From assembly GCF_002802865.1 (NCBI RefSeq), contig NZ_PGLQ01000001.1, positions 310,001 to 374,000 on the forward strand: a stretch of DNA of 64,000 nt, given 5' to 3'. The position numbers and the translations under genes are program-made. The notes under the pieces were generated by a model. That model was not told the origin of the DNA, made no database searches, and saw only the letters and a list, made by a program, of their open reading frames with translations. This stretch comes from Bifidobacterium scaligerum (GTDB lineage Bacteria > Actinomycetota > Actinomycetes > Actinomycetales > Bifidobacteriaceae). Of the stretch, positions 9,996 to 17,022 are shown piece after piece (the first letter of the stretch is position 1; each line of letters starts with the position of its first letter).

Positions 9996-10036
9996 GGGTC
10001 TTGGAATCGCTAGAATTCCAAGACCCTCGTTTATTT
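9996..10036 (+). terminator. Rho-independent terminator of ychF
   Basis: The arms GGGTCTTGGAATT and AATTCCAAGACCC overlap slightly at the loop and are followed by TCGTTTATTT. A related but not identical hairpin follows the third repeat copy at 14139. Confidence 0.88.
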
Positions 10037-10170
10037 CGGCCATACGGAACTCTTCAGGGGGCACTTCCATCTCGAATCGCCGTACCGGACTCCATTGGCG
10101 GCTCCTCCGGGTTTGTCCCAGACCTCGGAGTCATGCCATAGACAGGTCTTCAGTCAGCGGCTGCCAACCG

Positions 10171-10674
10171 CTACGGACGGGTCATCAGATAGTTGGTGAA
10201 TGAGACAGTCCCGATTGTCGGATGCCGAGTCTCGACCGTGCGGAATCCATGACGGGCAAAGAACGGATGCGCGGTGATGCTGGCGTGGACGGCGAGACGT
10301 ACGATACCATGGTCGGCCGTGAATTGCTCCACTCGCGCAAGCAGCAACGTGGCGACGCCCAGACGCCCGTACGCCGGGGCGACGAACAACATGTCGATGT
10401 ATCCGGAGTCGTCCACGTCGATGAAACCGATCGGAGTGCCGATTGCGGAATCGGGCGAATCGCCGTCACAGGCGTCGTCGGCCAGTGCGGCGACCCATGT
10501 ATGCGCGGCCATCCGACGGATATTCCATCCGGCGGCCGAACCTGTTCGGCTGGCCCACATGCGCGTCTGTTCCGTATCGTAATCCCGTGACGCCGTTTCG
10601 AGGATAGCGCGACGGAAGACTTGCATCGTTGCCGTCGCGTCGGATGGCCGATACTTCCGGATGATGACTCGCAT
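10171..10674 (-). CDS. GNAT-family N-acetyltransferase
   Basis: 167 residues, a typical single GNAT domain. The N-terminal strand is VIIRKYRPSDATATMQVFR. The acetyl-CoA loop region is YIDMLFVAPAYGRLGVATLLLARVE (motif A in the form R-x-x-G-V-A). The C-terminal HASITAHPFFARHGFRTVETR is the usual motif B. It resembles the YafP/ElaA-type general acetyltransferases, and its substrate is unknown. It lies within the accessory segment and runs against its neighbours. Just beyond its start is a fragment of an unrelated flavin-binding gene, so the gene was probably inserted there. Confidence 0.88.
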   Translation of the reverse strand: MRVIIRKYRPSDATATMQVFRRAILETASRDYDTEQTRMWASRTGSAAGWNIRRMAAHTWVAALADDACDGDSPDSAIGTPIGFIDVDDSGYIDMLFVAPAYGRLGVATLLLARVEQFTADHGIVRLAVHASITAHPFFARHGFRTVETRHPTIGTVSFTNYLMTRP

Positions 10675-10700
10675 GATGTCTCAGTGTAGAGGGCATCGGC

Positions 10701-10805
10701 ACCATCGTGGAACGGTTCGGCGACCAGTTGGTTCTCTTCGAGATCGAGTTCCATGAAGCCAGCGTGACGATCGATCTCGTACATTCGGGTGCCTTGAAGC
10801 TCTAG
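10701..10805 (+). pseudogene. Fragment: 3' end of a pyridoxamine 5'-phosphate oxidase-like gene
   Basis: The frame reads TIVERFGDQLVLFEIEFHE then ASVTIDLVHSGALKL and a TAG stop. It matches the last 32 or so residues of the intact gene at 14366-14785. Over 10708-10803 versus 14688-14783 I count 8 differences in 96 bases. No start or N-terminal part remains, so this is a remnant of a duplication. Confidence 0.9.
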
Positions 10806-11068
10806 ATATGGCCAGATCCCGCGATTTCATGAATTGATCATTTCATTGGGCTTCTTTGTGGCTTCATCGACGCTTCCAGAAAGGAAAGGAGCCTTCCGGG
10901 TTGCGCACTGTAAGGAGGCGTGGAAGGCTGCTCTTGGTTTGAATCCTATTGCGTGACCATGACCGTGCGCAAGCCGGTTGCCGGCGACGGCGCTCCTGCT
11001 GCAGGAATATACTCAAGATGGAGATTTAAGGCATATGAGGTATCGGATGGGAGGTGCGGTAGCCGGAG
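10806..11068. other. Non-coding stretch between remnants
   Basis: No gene is recognised here. An imperfect stem (AGCCTTCC at 10890 with GGAAGGCT at 10922) is the only structure seen. The stretch is probably decayed sequence within the scarred segment. Confidence 0.5.
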
Positions 11069-11324
11069 TTGAGCCGGTTCTTCGGAATCATCGTTCGCAT
11101 GATGTATCAGGATGAGAGCGAACATCACAAGCCGCACGTCCATGTGTATTAGGTGACTTCAAGGCGTCCATCGGCATCGACGGCGAGCTGTTGGCCGGCT
11201 CCCTTCCCGCCAAGCAGTACAAGCTGGTGGCAGCATGGCTCGTGTTGCATGAGGATGAGCTGTACAAGGCGTGGAACGAGGCCGTGTCCGGACTCCGTTC
11301 GACCGTATCAAGCCGCTTTCGTGA
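11069..11324 (+). pseudogene. DUF4160-family gene broken by two frameshifts
   Basis: Three frames together read as one DUF4160 protein. First is LSRFFGIIVRMMYQDESEHH then KPHVHVY. A lost base at about 11150 then creates a TAG. The frame resumes as GDFKASIGIDGELLAGS and continues to LYKAWNEAVSG. A second shift at about 11291 leads to TPFDRIKPLS and a TGA at 11322, matching the family's usual ending (PFxRIxPL). DUF4160 genes are commonly followed by DUF2442 genes, as here. The true start is unclear; TTG 11069 or a lost upstream ATG could serve. Confidence 0.85.
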
Positions 11325-11339
11325 GGAAGGGAGCCCGTC

Positions 11340-11651
11340 ATGTTCGAGGTAAACGGCATCCTGTATGCGGATGAACCCGCTCGGGAACTGGAAATCCGTT
11401 CGGCTCGCGTCACGGATGACCACATCATGCTGGTGACGTTTTCCACGGGCGAGACTCGCCTGTGCGATTTCACCGAAATGTACGACGATGTTCCCGCCTT
11501 CGCCCCGCTGCGGGATGAGAAGACGTTTGAGGGCTTCTGTATCGATCACGGGGTCCTGACCTGGTGTGACGGCGACATCGACATCTCTCCCACGTATCTG
11601 TACGAACATTCGTATGAGTACGCCGCTCATGGCGAACTGGTTTCGGTGTGA
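11340..11651 (+). CDS. DUF2442-family protein
   Basis: 103 residues, intact. It has the DUF2442 pattern: a short beta-rich domain (ARELEIRSARVTDDHIMLVT), then GETRLCDFTEMY, then a leucine/proline-rich middle (AFAPLRDEKTFEGFCIDHG), then the acidic ending LTWCDGDIDISPTYLYEHS. A purine-rich ribosome binding site (GGAAGGGAG) begins just after the end of the DUF4160 remnant. In many bacteria the two families form a conserved pair sometimes predicted to be toxin-antitoxin-like. Biochemical function is unknown. With its partner broken, this gene may be an orphan. Confidence 0.85.
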   Translation: MFEVNGILYADEPARELEIRSARVTDDHIMLVTFSTGETRLCDFTEMYDDVPAFAPLRDEKTFEGFCIDHGVLTWCDGDIDISPTYLYEHSYEYAAHGELVSV

Positions 11652-11674
11652 TGTCGTTAAGCGACATCACACCG
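11644..11674 (+). terminator. Strong hairpin at the end of the DUF2442 gene
   Basis: A 13-base perfect stem (CGGTGTGATGTCG / CGACATCACACCG) has a 5-base loop and overlaps the stop codon region. No T-run follows. It ends exactly where the second ychF-tail copy begins. Confidence 0.6.
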
Positions 11675-11723
11675 AGTTCAAGTTCTCACCAACACCTAGG
11701 AAGTGATTACCGGGCAGCATCGA
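11674..11723 (+). repeat. ychF 3'-end repeat, copy 2 (degenerate)
   Basis: GAGTTCAAGTTC is followed after a diverged gap by CTAGGAAGTGAT and a stretch ending GGGCAGCATCGAG. It aligns with the ychF tail and its downstream bases (CTAAGAAGTGAT ... GGGTAGCATCAAG). No terminator hairpin remains. Confidence 0.7.
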
Positions 11724-11744
11724 GTTTTAGATGGGGAACATGTC

Positions 11745-13016
11745 CTAGAACCTCCGCGCTACGTGCGCTACCAATGGCAACATGGCAACGGCCAGCATGA
11801 ACGTCATCGCCAGAACCGCTCCCGCCGGATAAACGCTGTACGCCCAGCCGTATGCGATCTGCCCAAGAGGCTGGACGCACATGCTCGTGGAGAGCGCGAG
11901 CGACATCACTTTGCCGGTCATGTCCTCGGGGCAGCTCATCTGGATCGCCGGCACGGCGATGAGGTTCGCGAGGGTGATGGCGACCATGGTTCCGCAGGTG
12001 CTTGCCGTGAGCGTCGCAAGGCGCACTCCATCGCCGGCGGGAAGCGCCATGACGAGCGCCTGGGGCAGGATGGTGAGCGAGAAGGCGGCGATTGTTGTCG
12101 GGAATCGTCGCTTGGAAAGCGACTTTGCGGCCCGTCCTCCGACGAGTGCGCCAAGCAGTCCGGATGCTCCCACGAGACCATATGCGAGACCGTACGCCGT
12201 GGAGCCGAACCCCAGCGCGGTCCGCACCATGTAGGGGAAACCGACCTCCGCATAGCCCGTCACCAGAAAGTTGAGCGCAGCGCAAAGCAGTACCAGATAC
12301 AGTACATGGGGGCGCTCGTGAGTGAGGAAACGCCCGGCGCGCACAAGGTCATCGAGGGCCGAAGTGCGCCCATCGTCACCGCGTTCGGGAGCGCCGAGCC
12401 GGATGAAGCACTCCACGACTGCGGCCGTGCCGAATCCCACGATGGTGACGCCCATCATGGGCATGGCACCCACCGCCGCGTAGAGCACGCCGCCGAGCAC
12501 GGCCGGCACGAGCGTGCTCGTCTGGTTCACCACGTTCACCACGGCCATCGCGCGACGCATCACGTCCTCGCCGTGGGAACGGAACATCTGCGGCAGCGCC
12601 ACCTGCACCGTGGGCGTCTCCATGGCATCGAGCACGGCGAGCACCACTTGCATCACGGCAATCGCCGCCAGATTGAATCCGGTGGCCGAGAAAACCGCCG
12701 CACAAACGAGCACCGTTACGGCGGAGAGCGTGTCGAGCGCCACCATGACGGTCCGGCGGTTCCTGCGGTCCGCCACCACACCGCCAAGGGGCGAGAGCAG
12801 AATCGTGGGCAGGATACTCGCCGTGAGAATGGAGGCGAACGCCGCGGCCGAGCCGGTCTCGTCAAGCACCCACATGGACATGGCGAACCGCAACATGAGG
12901 TTGGCGAAGAGCGATATGCCGAGACCTGCGACAAGCAGATAGAAGTCGCGTACGCGAAGAGGGTCCGCGGCTGGGCTGCTTTGCGGTTGAGTCGTGTATT
13001 CGGACGTGTTCGTCAT
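11745..13016 (-). CDS. MFS efflux transporter (EntS/MFS_3-like)
   Basis: 423 residues from the start at 13016, which has AAGGAAAGGA 5-12 bases upstream. The frame continues upstream to 13145 through the operator, which is not plausible. About 12 membrane helices are expected. The MFS signature between helices 2 and 3 is LGGVVADRRNRRTVMVALD, and a large loop at mid-protein carries GAPERGDDGRTSALDDLVRAGR. It is similar to multidrug and siderophore exporters such as EntS and Cmr. The gene follows its TetR regulator on the same strand and has its own copy of the TetR operator. Local base composition looks more GC-rich than the flanks, suggesting transfer. Confidence 0.88.
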   Translation of the reverse strand: MTNTSEYTTQPQSSPAADPLRVRDFYLLVAGLGISLFANLMLRFAMSMWVLDETGSAAAFASILTASILPTILLSPLGGVVADRRNRRTVMVALDTLSAVTVLVCAAVFSATGFNLAAIAVMQVVLAVLDAMETPTVQVALPQMFRSHGEDVMRRAMAVVNVVNQTSTLVPAVLGGVLYAAVGAMPMMGVTIVGFGTAAVVECFIRLGAPERGDDGRTSALDDLVRAGRFLTHERPHVLYLVLLCAALNFLVTGYAEVGFPYMVRTALGFGSTAYGLAYGLVGASGLLGALVGGRAAKSLSKRRFPTTIAAFSLTILPQALVMALPAGDGVRLATLTASTCGTMVAITLANLIAVPAIQMSCPEDMTGKVMSLALSTSMCVQPLGQIAYGWAYSVYPAGAVLAMTFMLAVAMLPLVAHVARRF

Positions 13017-13054
13017 TATTGAATTCCTTTCCTTGGCGTTCATGGACATCCACT

Positions 13055-13073
13055 CAGACCGACCGTCGGTCTG
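13055..13073. promoter_or_regulatory. TetR operator in front of the MFS gene
   Basis: An inverted repeat with arms CAGACCGA and TCGGTCTG around a CCG centre, 39-57 bases before the MFS start. It is the reverse complement, with one mismatch, of the site before the tetR gene at 13865, which makes it a strong operator candidate. Confidence 0.85.
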
Positions 13074-13100
13074 TTCTGGTGATAAAAAATGCGCCATGGC

Positions 13101-13122
13101 AAAGGACGCACAAACGTCCTTT
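13101..13122 (-). terminator. Hairpin between tetR and the MFS gene
   Basis: AAAGGACG and CGTCCTTT form an 8-base stem with a 6-base loop. On the minus strand a run of six T begins 11 bases further on. It may end the tetR transcript, so that the MFS gene is driven from its own operator-controlled promoter. Confidence 0.5.
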
Positions 13123-13166
13123 CGCTGGGGCGCCATAATGTGCAAACCAGTGTGCCCGGGTACGGC

Positions 13167-13829
13167 CTATGCGGACGCCGTTTCCCCTTCTGGCATCAGG
13201 GCTGTGAGACCCTTGACCGCTCGTGGGATGAGCGTCTCGTCGAATACCGGCACGCCGATGGCGTCGAGCATCGTGGCGAGGCAGCGGATACGCCGTTCCA
13301 TGTCGGTGCAGTCGGTGGGATAAAAGCAGGGCATGAGCCAATAGTTGCCGAGGAGCGAGAGCAGCTGCGCCGCCTCTTCGGGATATGCCGTGGGAATCGA
13401 GCCGTCCTGCACGCCCATATCGATGAGCGAGCGGAAGGACTCCGGCAGCCTTGTTGACCAGAAGCGCATATTCGCGGTGAAGAACGCGGGATCCTTGAGC
13501 AGTGCGAGCTGGGATCGAACGAGATCCAAGTGATCGGGGGCGTCCACGGCGGAAATGACGAGTGCGCGCAACTTCTCCAACGCGCTCATGCCATCACGCT
13601 CGATGAGTTCGTCGAGGAGACGCGCGGTGACGGCCCACTCGTCGGCGTTCAGCTGGTCGAGAATCGCCTCCTTCGATTTGAAATGGTGATAGAGCCCGCC
13701 TTTGGAAAGACCCAGATCGTTCAGGATGTCCTGGATGGATGTTTTCTCGTAGCCCTTCTCGGCGAAGAGCCTTCGTGCGGAATCGAGGATTCGCCGTTCG
13801 GTGTCCTCGTGGTGCGTATGGTGCGCCAT
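13167..13829 (-). CDS. TetR-family repressor of the adjacent MFS exporter
   Basis: 220 residues. The N-terminal TetR helix-turn-helix is RILDSARRLFAEKGYEKTSI then QDILNDLGLSKGGLYHHFKS. The C-terminal ligand domain is variable. It resembles the AcrR-like repressors of drug pumps. Its own promoter region carries the palindrome at 13865, and the same palindrome precedes the MFS gene 111 bases downstream. Autoregulation and control of the pump are therefore inferred. The inducer is unknown. Confidence 0.92.
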   Translation of the reverse strand: MAHHTHHEDTERRILDSARRLFAEKGYEKTSIQDILNDLGLSKGGLYHHFKSKEAILDQLNADEWAVTARLLDELIERDGMSALEKLRALVISAVDAPDHLDLVRSQLALLKDPAFFTANMRFWSTRLPESFRSLIDMGVQDGSIPTAYPEEAAQLLSLLGNYWLMPCFYPTDCTDMERRIRCLATMLDAIGVPVFDETLIPRAVKGLTALMPEGETASA

Positions 13830-13864
13830 GACCTCCTCCTTTCCCTTCGCTTCCCCAGAGCATA

Positions 13865-13883
13865 CAGACCGTCGGTCGGTCTG
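13865..13883. promoter_or_regulatory. TetR operator in front of tetR
   Basis: CAGACCGTCGGTCGGTCTG lies 36-54 bases upstream of the tetR start. The same element with one change lies before the MFS gene at almost the same distance from its start. Confidence 0.85.
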
Positions 13884-14096
13884 TCAAATGGTCGAATAGA
13901 CTATCACGCGCTGTGCTTGCATATCCACAACGCGGCAGGATAGAAAAGACTGACAAGCATCGAGCTCGAATTCAATGTGCCTGAGGCCAAATAAATGACC
14001 TTTGACATGACATGATTGCACTGTCTGGATGACTATCCGTCGACTGTGCAAGTGCGAGGGAATGGGCGGCTGTTGTGGTACTGCAAGCCGGTGACA
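13884..14096. other. Non-coding stretch
   Basis: No gene, motif or repeat is recognised before the third ychF-tail copy. Short frames here lack ribosome binding sites. Confidence 0.5.
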
Positions 14097-14122
14097 TTCA
14101 AGTTCAACGTCTAAGAAGTGAT
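14097..14122 (+). repeat. ychF 3'-end repeat, copy 3
   Basis: Identical over 26 bases to 9954-9979. Upstream sequence is unrelated to ychF. Downstream it is followed, as at ychF, by a similarly placed hairpin. Confidence 0.92.
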
Positions 14123-14138
14123 TGCTTCATAGCGTCGA

Positions 14139-14178
14139 GGGCCTTGGGATCCAAGTGATTCCAAGGCCCATGTTGTTT
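14139..14178 (+). terminator. Terminator hairpin after the third ychF-tail copy
   Basis: The arms GGGCCTTGG and CCAAGGCCC are 13 bases apart, followed by ATGTTGTTTT. The position relative to the ychF tail matches the native terminator, but the stem sequence has diverged with compensating changes. Confidence 0.75.
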
Positions 14179-14365
14179 TATCGCGCATTACCTCGCCTCG
14201 TCTCAGCTCAATGGTGCGGGATGTGAATGCTGACATGTATCAGTCACGATATCTCTCACACGTGGGAGTGGGAAATGTGGTCCGTTCGTTAGATGGACGG
14301 GCTTCGAAGTGAAGAGATAGAATGCTGTGCCGAATGGAGCCGTGGCCGGCAAGGAGTATAGCTTT

Positions 14366-14785
14366 ATGAACATCCGTGAATCGTTCGAGCGTATCATGAG
14401 CGAACAGTCGAATATGGCTTTGGCCACGGTGACGTCGGACGGCGTTCCCGATGTTCGTGTCGTCAACTTCTGCTGGCGGGCCGACACCGGTCGCGTTTAC
14501 TTTTCGACGTTCCCCGATAACGACAAAGTGCGGGAAATCGAGGCGGATCCACATGTCGCTTTCACCACCGTGCCGGCCGCCGGCAACGCTCATGTCCGCG
14601 GTAAAGGCGTCTGCCGCCGCAGCGCACTCACAATCAGCGAGATTGCCGGCGACTTCATTAGGAAGGTTCCCGCTTATCGGGGCACTGTGGAGCGGTTCGG
14701 CGACCAGTTGGTTCTCTTCGAGATCGAGTTCCATGAGGCCAGTGTGACGATCGATCTCGCACATTCGGGCACTTTGAAACTCTAA
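14366..14785 (+). CDS. Pyridoxamine 5'-phosphate oxidase-like flavin-binding protein
   Basis: 139 residues, a split-barrel FMN-binding fold as in general stress protein 26 and Pnp-oxidase-like proteins. Seen are the N-terminal NMALATVTSDGVPDVRVVNF, then GRVYFSTFPDNDKVREIEAD, then HVRGKGVCRRS. It is too short for true PdxH. The start at 14366 is chosen for the AAGGAG ribosome binding site. The frame is open to 14327. It probably binds FMN or F420 and its substrate is unknown. A truncated second copy of its 3' end lies at 10701-10805. Confidence 0.88.
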   Translation: MNIRESFERIMSEQSNMALATVTSDGVPDVRVVNFCWRADTGRVYFSTFPDNDKVREIEADPHVAFTTVPAAGNAHVRGKGVCRRSALTISEIAGDFIRKVPAYRGTVERFGDQLVLFEIEFHEASVTIDLAHSGTLKL

Positions 14786-14892
14786 TTCATTCCGAAAAAC
14801 CGTAGGTTCGCGGTTCCAATCTTCGTATGGGTAGAGTTGAACGATATCTGTTTTCGGCTGTGTTATCGTGCATAGATAGAGCTGGCGTTGCT

Positions 14893-14934
14893 CCCGGACG
14901 ATGGACAAGTACCCGGTTTGACAAGACTTGCCAT
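14893..14934 (+). promoter_or_regulatory. Guanidine-III (PRF) riboswitch
   Basis: The RNA contains the conserved blocks CCGGACGA, then UACCCGG, then GACAAGAC of the guanidine-III class. The P1 helix can form between CCGG (14894-14897) and CCGG further on. The pseudoknot pairs AUGG(A)CAAGU (14901-14910) with ACUUGCCAU (14926-14934), with one bulged A and otherwise complete complementarity. The element ends a few bases before the ribosome binding site GAGGAG of the downstream SMR gene, consistent with translational control. The gene encodes a guanidinium-exporter-type SMR protein, which fits the ligand. Confidence 0.93.
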
Positions 14935-14954
14935 ACATGAGGAGTACGACGGTT

Positions 14955-15269
14955 ATGCCTTGGTTTGTTCTTGTAGTTTCTGGCATCTGCGAATCCGTGT
15001 GGGCTATCGCACTTGACCGCTCCGAGGGATTTTCCCGACTGATCCCCACTGTGGTGTTTGTGATTGGCCTCGTTGCCAGTATGGGTGGACTCGCTTTTGC
15101 GATGAAACACATCCCTATTGGCACTTCATACGCGATATGGGTTGGTATCGGTGCGGCAATCACTGCCGTTTACGGCATGCTCAGCGGAGAGGAAGCCGTT
15201 TCACTAATGCGGATCCTGCTCATCATTGGGCTGGTCGCCTGTGTCATAGGGTTAAAGCTCATTGATTGA
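14955..15269 (+). CDS. gdx: Small multidrug resistance protein, guanidinium exporter type (Gdx/SugE)
   Basis: 104 residues with four membrane helices. The essential Glu is at position 13 (MPWFVLVVSGICESVWAIAL). The family block FAMKHIPIGTSYAIWVGIGA is present, and the protein ends IIGLVACVIGLKLID. It works as an antiparallel dimer exchanging guanidinium for protons. The start at 14955 is chosen over 14928 because GAGGAG precedes it and because the upstream bases belong to the riboswitch. The guanidine-III element immediately upstream supports guanidinium as the physiological substrate rather than quaternary ammonium compounds. Confidence 0.94.
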   Translation: MPWFVLVVSGICESVWAIALDRSEGFSRLIPTVVFVIGLVASMGGLAFAMKHIPIGTSYAIWVGIGAAITAVYGMLSGEEAVSLMRILLIIGLVACVIGLKLID

Positions 15270-15285
15270 TGACGGATATGCAGAG

Positions 15286-15315
15286 CTCGTTCCCCTCACT
15301 AGGGGGGCGAGTCTT
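15286..15315. terminator. Terminator between gdx and the convergent exporter
   Basis: CTCG-TT-CCCCT and AGGGG-GG-CGAG form a stem with a 4-base loop, followed by TCTTT. It lies between convergent genes and may serve both. Confidence 0.75.
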
Positions 15316-15367
15316 TCCATGTTGTCGCTAGAGAACAATGTAATGCCATTGTGCAAGCCGAGTTTCT

Positions 15368-16876
15368 TTACCGCAACGTCTTACGGGATATCAGCGCAAC
15401 GATTCCGAGAGTGGCGATAATGATTGCGGCTGCGACGCCGAAGCTGCCGATCATCGCTGATTCATAGGCGCGGGAAGCTACCTGCCGTATCAGCTTGCCT
15501 GTCACGCTAGTGAATTCAGTCGCCCGCTGGAAGTCCAGTGTCACGGAACCCGCGGATTGCGAGTTCAGTCCGACGGATTGTGCGAGATTATGGAATCCTG
15601 TCACATACAATCCGCTCTGTATGCTGCCGAAGATTCCTACGCCGATGATGGATCCGAATTGTCGGAATACGGTCAGCAGACTAGAACCGGCGCCGGACTG
15701 TTCAATAGGCACCCGGCTCATGGCCCAGGTCAGCATCGCCGGTTGGCCTGCTCCCAATCCGAATCCGGCTATGATCTGCCCGATCAGTACTGTCGATTGC
15801 TTCGCCGCTTCGTCATGCCACCACATGGCGGCGCCAATCGTCAGCATGCCAGCGGCCAGACATCCCAAGGCCAGCAAACTCGTACCGCGTGAACCGATCT
15901 GAGAAACAATCCCATCGTTCAACCAGGACCCCACGATGGACGCGATGACCAGTGGCGTCAATAGCATTCCTCCGACCAGCGCGTCGTGACGCAGTACGGT
16001 CTCCAAATAAGCCGGCATGATGAAGATGATGCCGTACATCGAGAAATTCAGCATCATTAACGCTGGCGCGCAGGCCGCGAATGGCGCGTCCTTCATTAAT
16101 CCGAGTTCCATCAACGGATTGTGGGATGCACGATCGTGCAGCACGAATCCCGCTATCAGCACCATGCCGATTGCCATCGGAATCCAAGCGTTCGCCGCCA
16201 GAACACCATGTTGTGCATTAACCAGACCGGCGGAGAACAGGGTGAATCCGGCGAACATCATCGCGACCGATATCCATGGCATATGCAACGACCGGGATTC
16301 GCGCGACGCGCTCGTCTGCGGAACATTTATGTGGATGACCATGATTACGGCAAGGAACACTATGCCATCAAAACCAAAGATGCCGCGCCATCCCAGCGTT
16401 GCGGTGAGCGCTCCGCCGACGAGAGGGCCGAACGGTACGCCCAATGTGCCGGCTATCGCCCATGCGGTCATGGCGCGGGACAATTCGGAACTGCGGAACA
16501 GGATGCCGAGCAGTGCTTGTCCCATTGGAATGACCACGCCTGCACCGGCACCCATAATCGACCTTGAGATGAGCAGCATTGGTATGTTCCCGGCAGCAAG
16601 ACCAATCACGGACGCGACGACGAACATTCCTAGTCCGGCAAGCATGGTCTTCAGATGGCCGAGTCTGTCGCCGAGGAATCCCGCCAGTAGCACCACGGCT
16701 GCGAACACAAGATTGTAGCTGGATACGACCCACTGCTGTTCCGCCATATCCGCTCCGAATGACTCGGTGATATCCGGCAGCGCCACATTGAACGCAGTGG
16801 TGTTGATCATCATCACCAGTTCGGCTGCACATAAGCATATTAACGATCGATTCTGATCTCTCTTCGTGTCGTCCAT
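15368..16876 (-). CDS. MFS drug exporter, DHA2 family (EmrB/QacA type)
   Basis: 502 residues with about 14 predicted helices. Typical features are FNVALPDITESFGADMAEQQ then WVVSSYNL in helix 1-2, the signature AGFLGDRLGHLKTMLAGLG, and the helix-5 drug-antiporter motif WAIAGTLGVPFGPLVGGAL. Near the C-terminus an extra loop (TGFHNLAQSVGLNSQSAGSV) lies between the last two helices. It probably exports lipophilic or cationic toxins with protons. It is divergently transcribed from a TetR gene, and two palindromes lie in the shared promoter region. Confidence 0.93.
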   Translation of the reverse strand: MDDTKRDQNRSLICLCAAELVMMINTTAFNVALPDITESFGADMAEQQWVVSSYNLVFAAVVLLAGFLGDRLGHLKTMLAGLGMFVVASVIGLAAGNIPMLLISRSIMGAGAGVVIPMGQALLGILFRSSELSRAMTAWAIAGTLGVPFGPLVGGALTATLGWRGIFGFDGIVFLAVIMVIHINVPQTSASRESRSLHMPWISVAMMFAGFTLFSAGLVNAQHGVLAANAWIPMAIGMVLIAGFVLHDRASHNPLMELGLMKDAPFAACAPALMMLNFSMYGIIFIMPAYLETVLRHDALVGGMLLTPLVIASIVGSWLNDGIVSQIGSRGTSLLALGCLAAGMLTIGAAMWWHDEAAKQSTVLIGQIIAGFGLGAGQPAMLTWAMSRVPIEQSGAGSSLLTVFRQFGSIIGVGIFGSIQSGLYVTGFHNLAQSVGLNSQSAGSVTLDFQRATEFTSVTGKLIRQVASRAYESAMIGSFGVAAAIIIATLGIVALISRKTLR

Positions 16877-16884
16877 CGATTACC

Positions 16885-16912
16885 TATCTTTAAGATACTA
16901 AGAAGTTTCTTA
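16885..16912. promoter_or_regulatory. Two adjacent palindromes, probable TetR operator
   Basis: TATCTT-T-AAGATA (16885-16897) and TAAGAA-GT-TTCTTA (16899-16912) sit side by side just upstream of the DHA2 exporter start. They are AT-rich in a GC-rich genome. The divergent TetR gene makes them its likely target. Confidence 0.7.
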
Positions 16913-17022
16913 TGAACAACATGCGATTATAGTTATCGGCAAATAAGAAACGCCATAGTATCCTGTATGTGGTATTGCAAACAATTGTTATCCACAACAC
17001 CCATGTCACTGGAGATGAGCCC

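Noticed and set aside
11703-13022. 439-codon plus-strand frame opposite the MFS gene
   Set aside because: Highly charged (His/Arg/Glu) low-complexity shadow of the exporter; no motif and no start signal.
13954-13973. CGAGCTCGAATTC, resembling a cloning-vector polylinker
   Set aside because: Only 13-14 bases match, the flanks do not, and surrounding sequence is genomic. Treated as coincidence.
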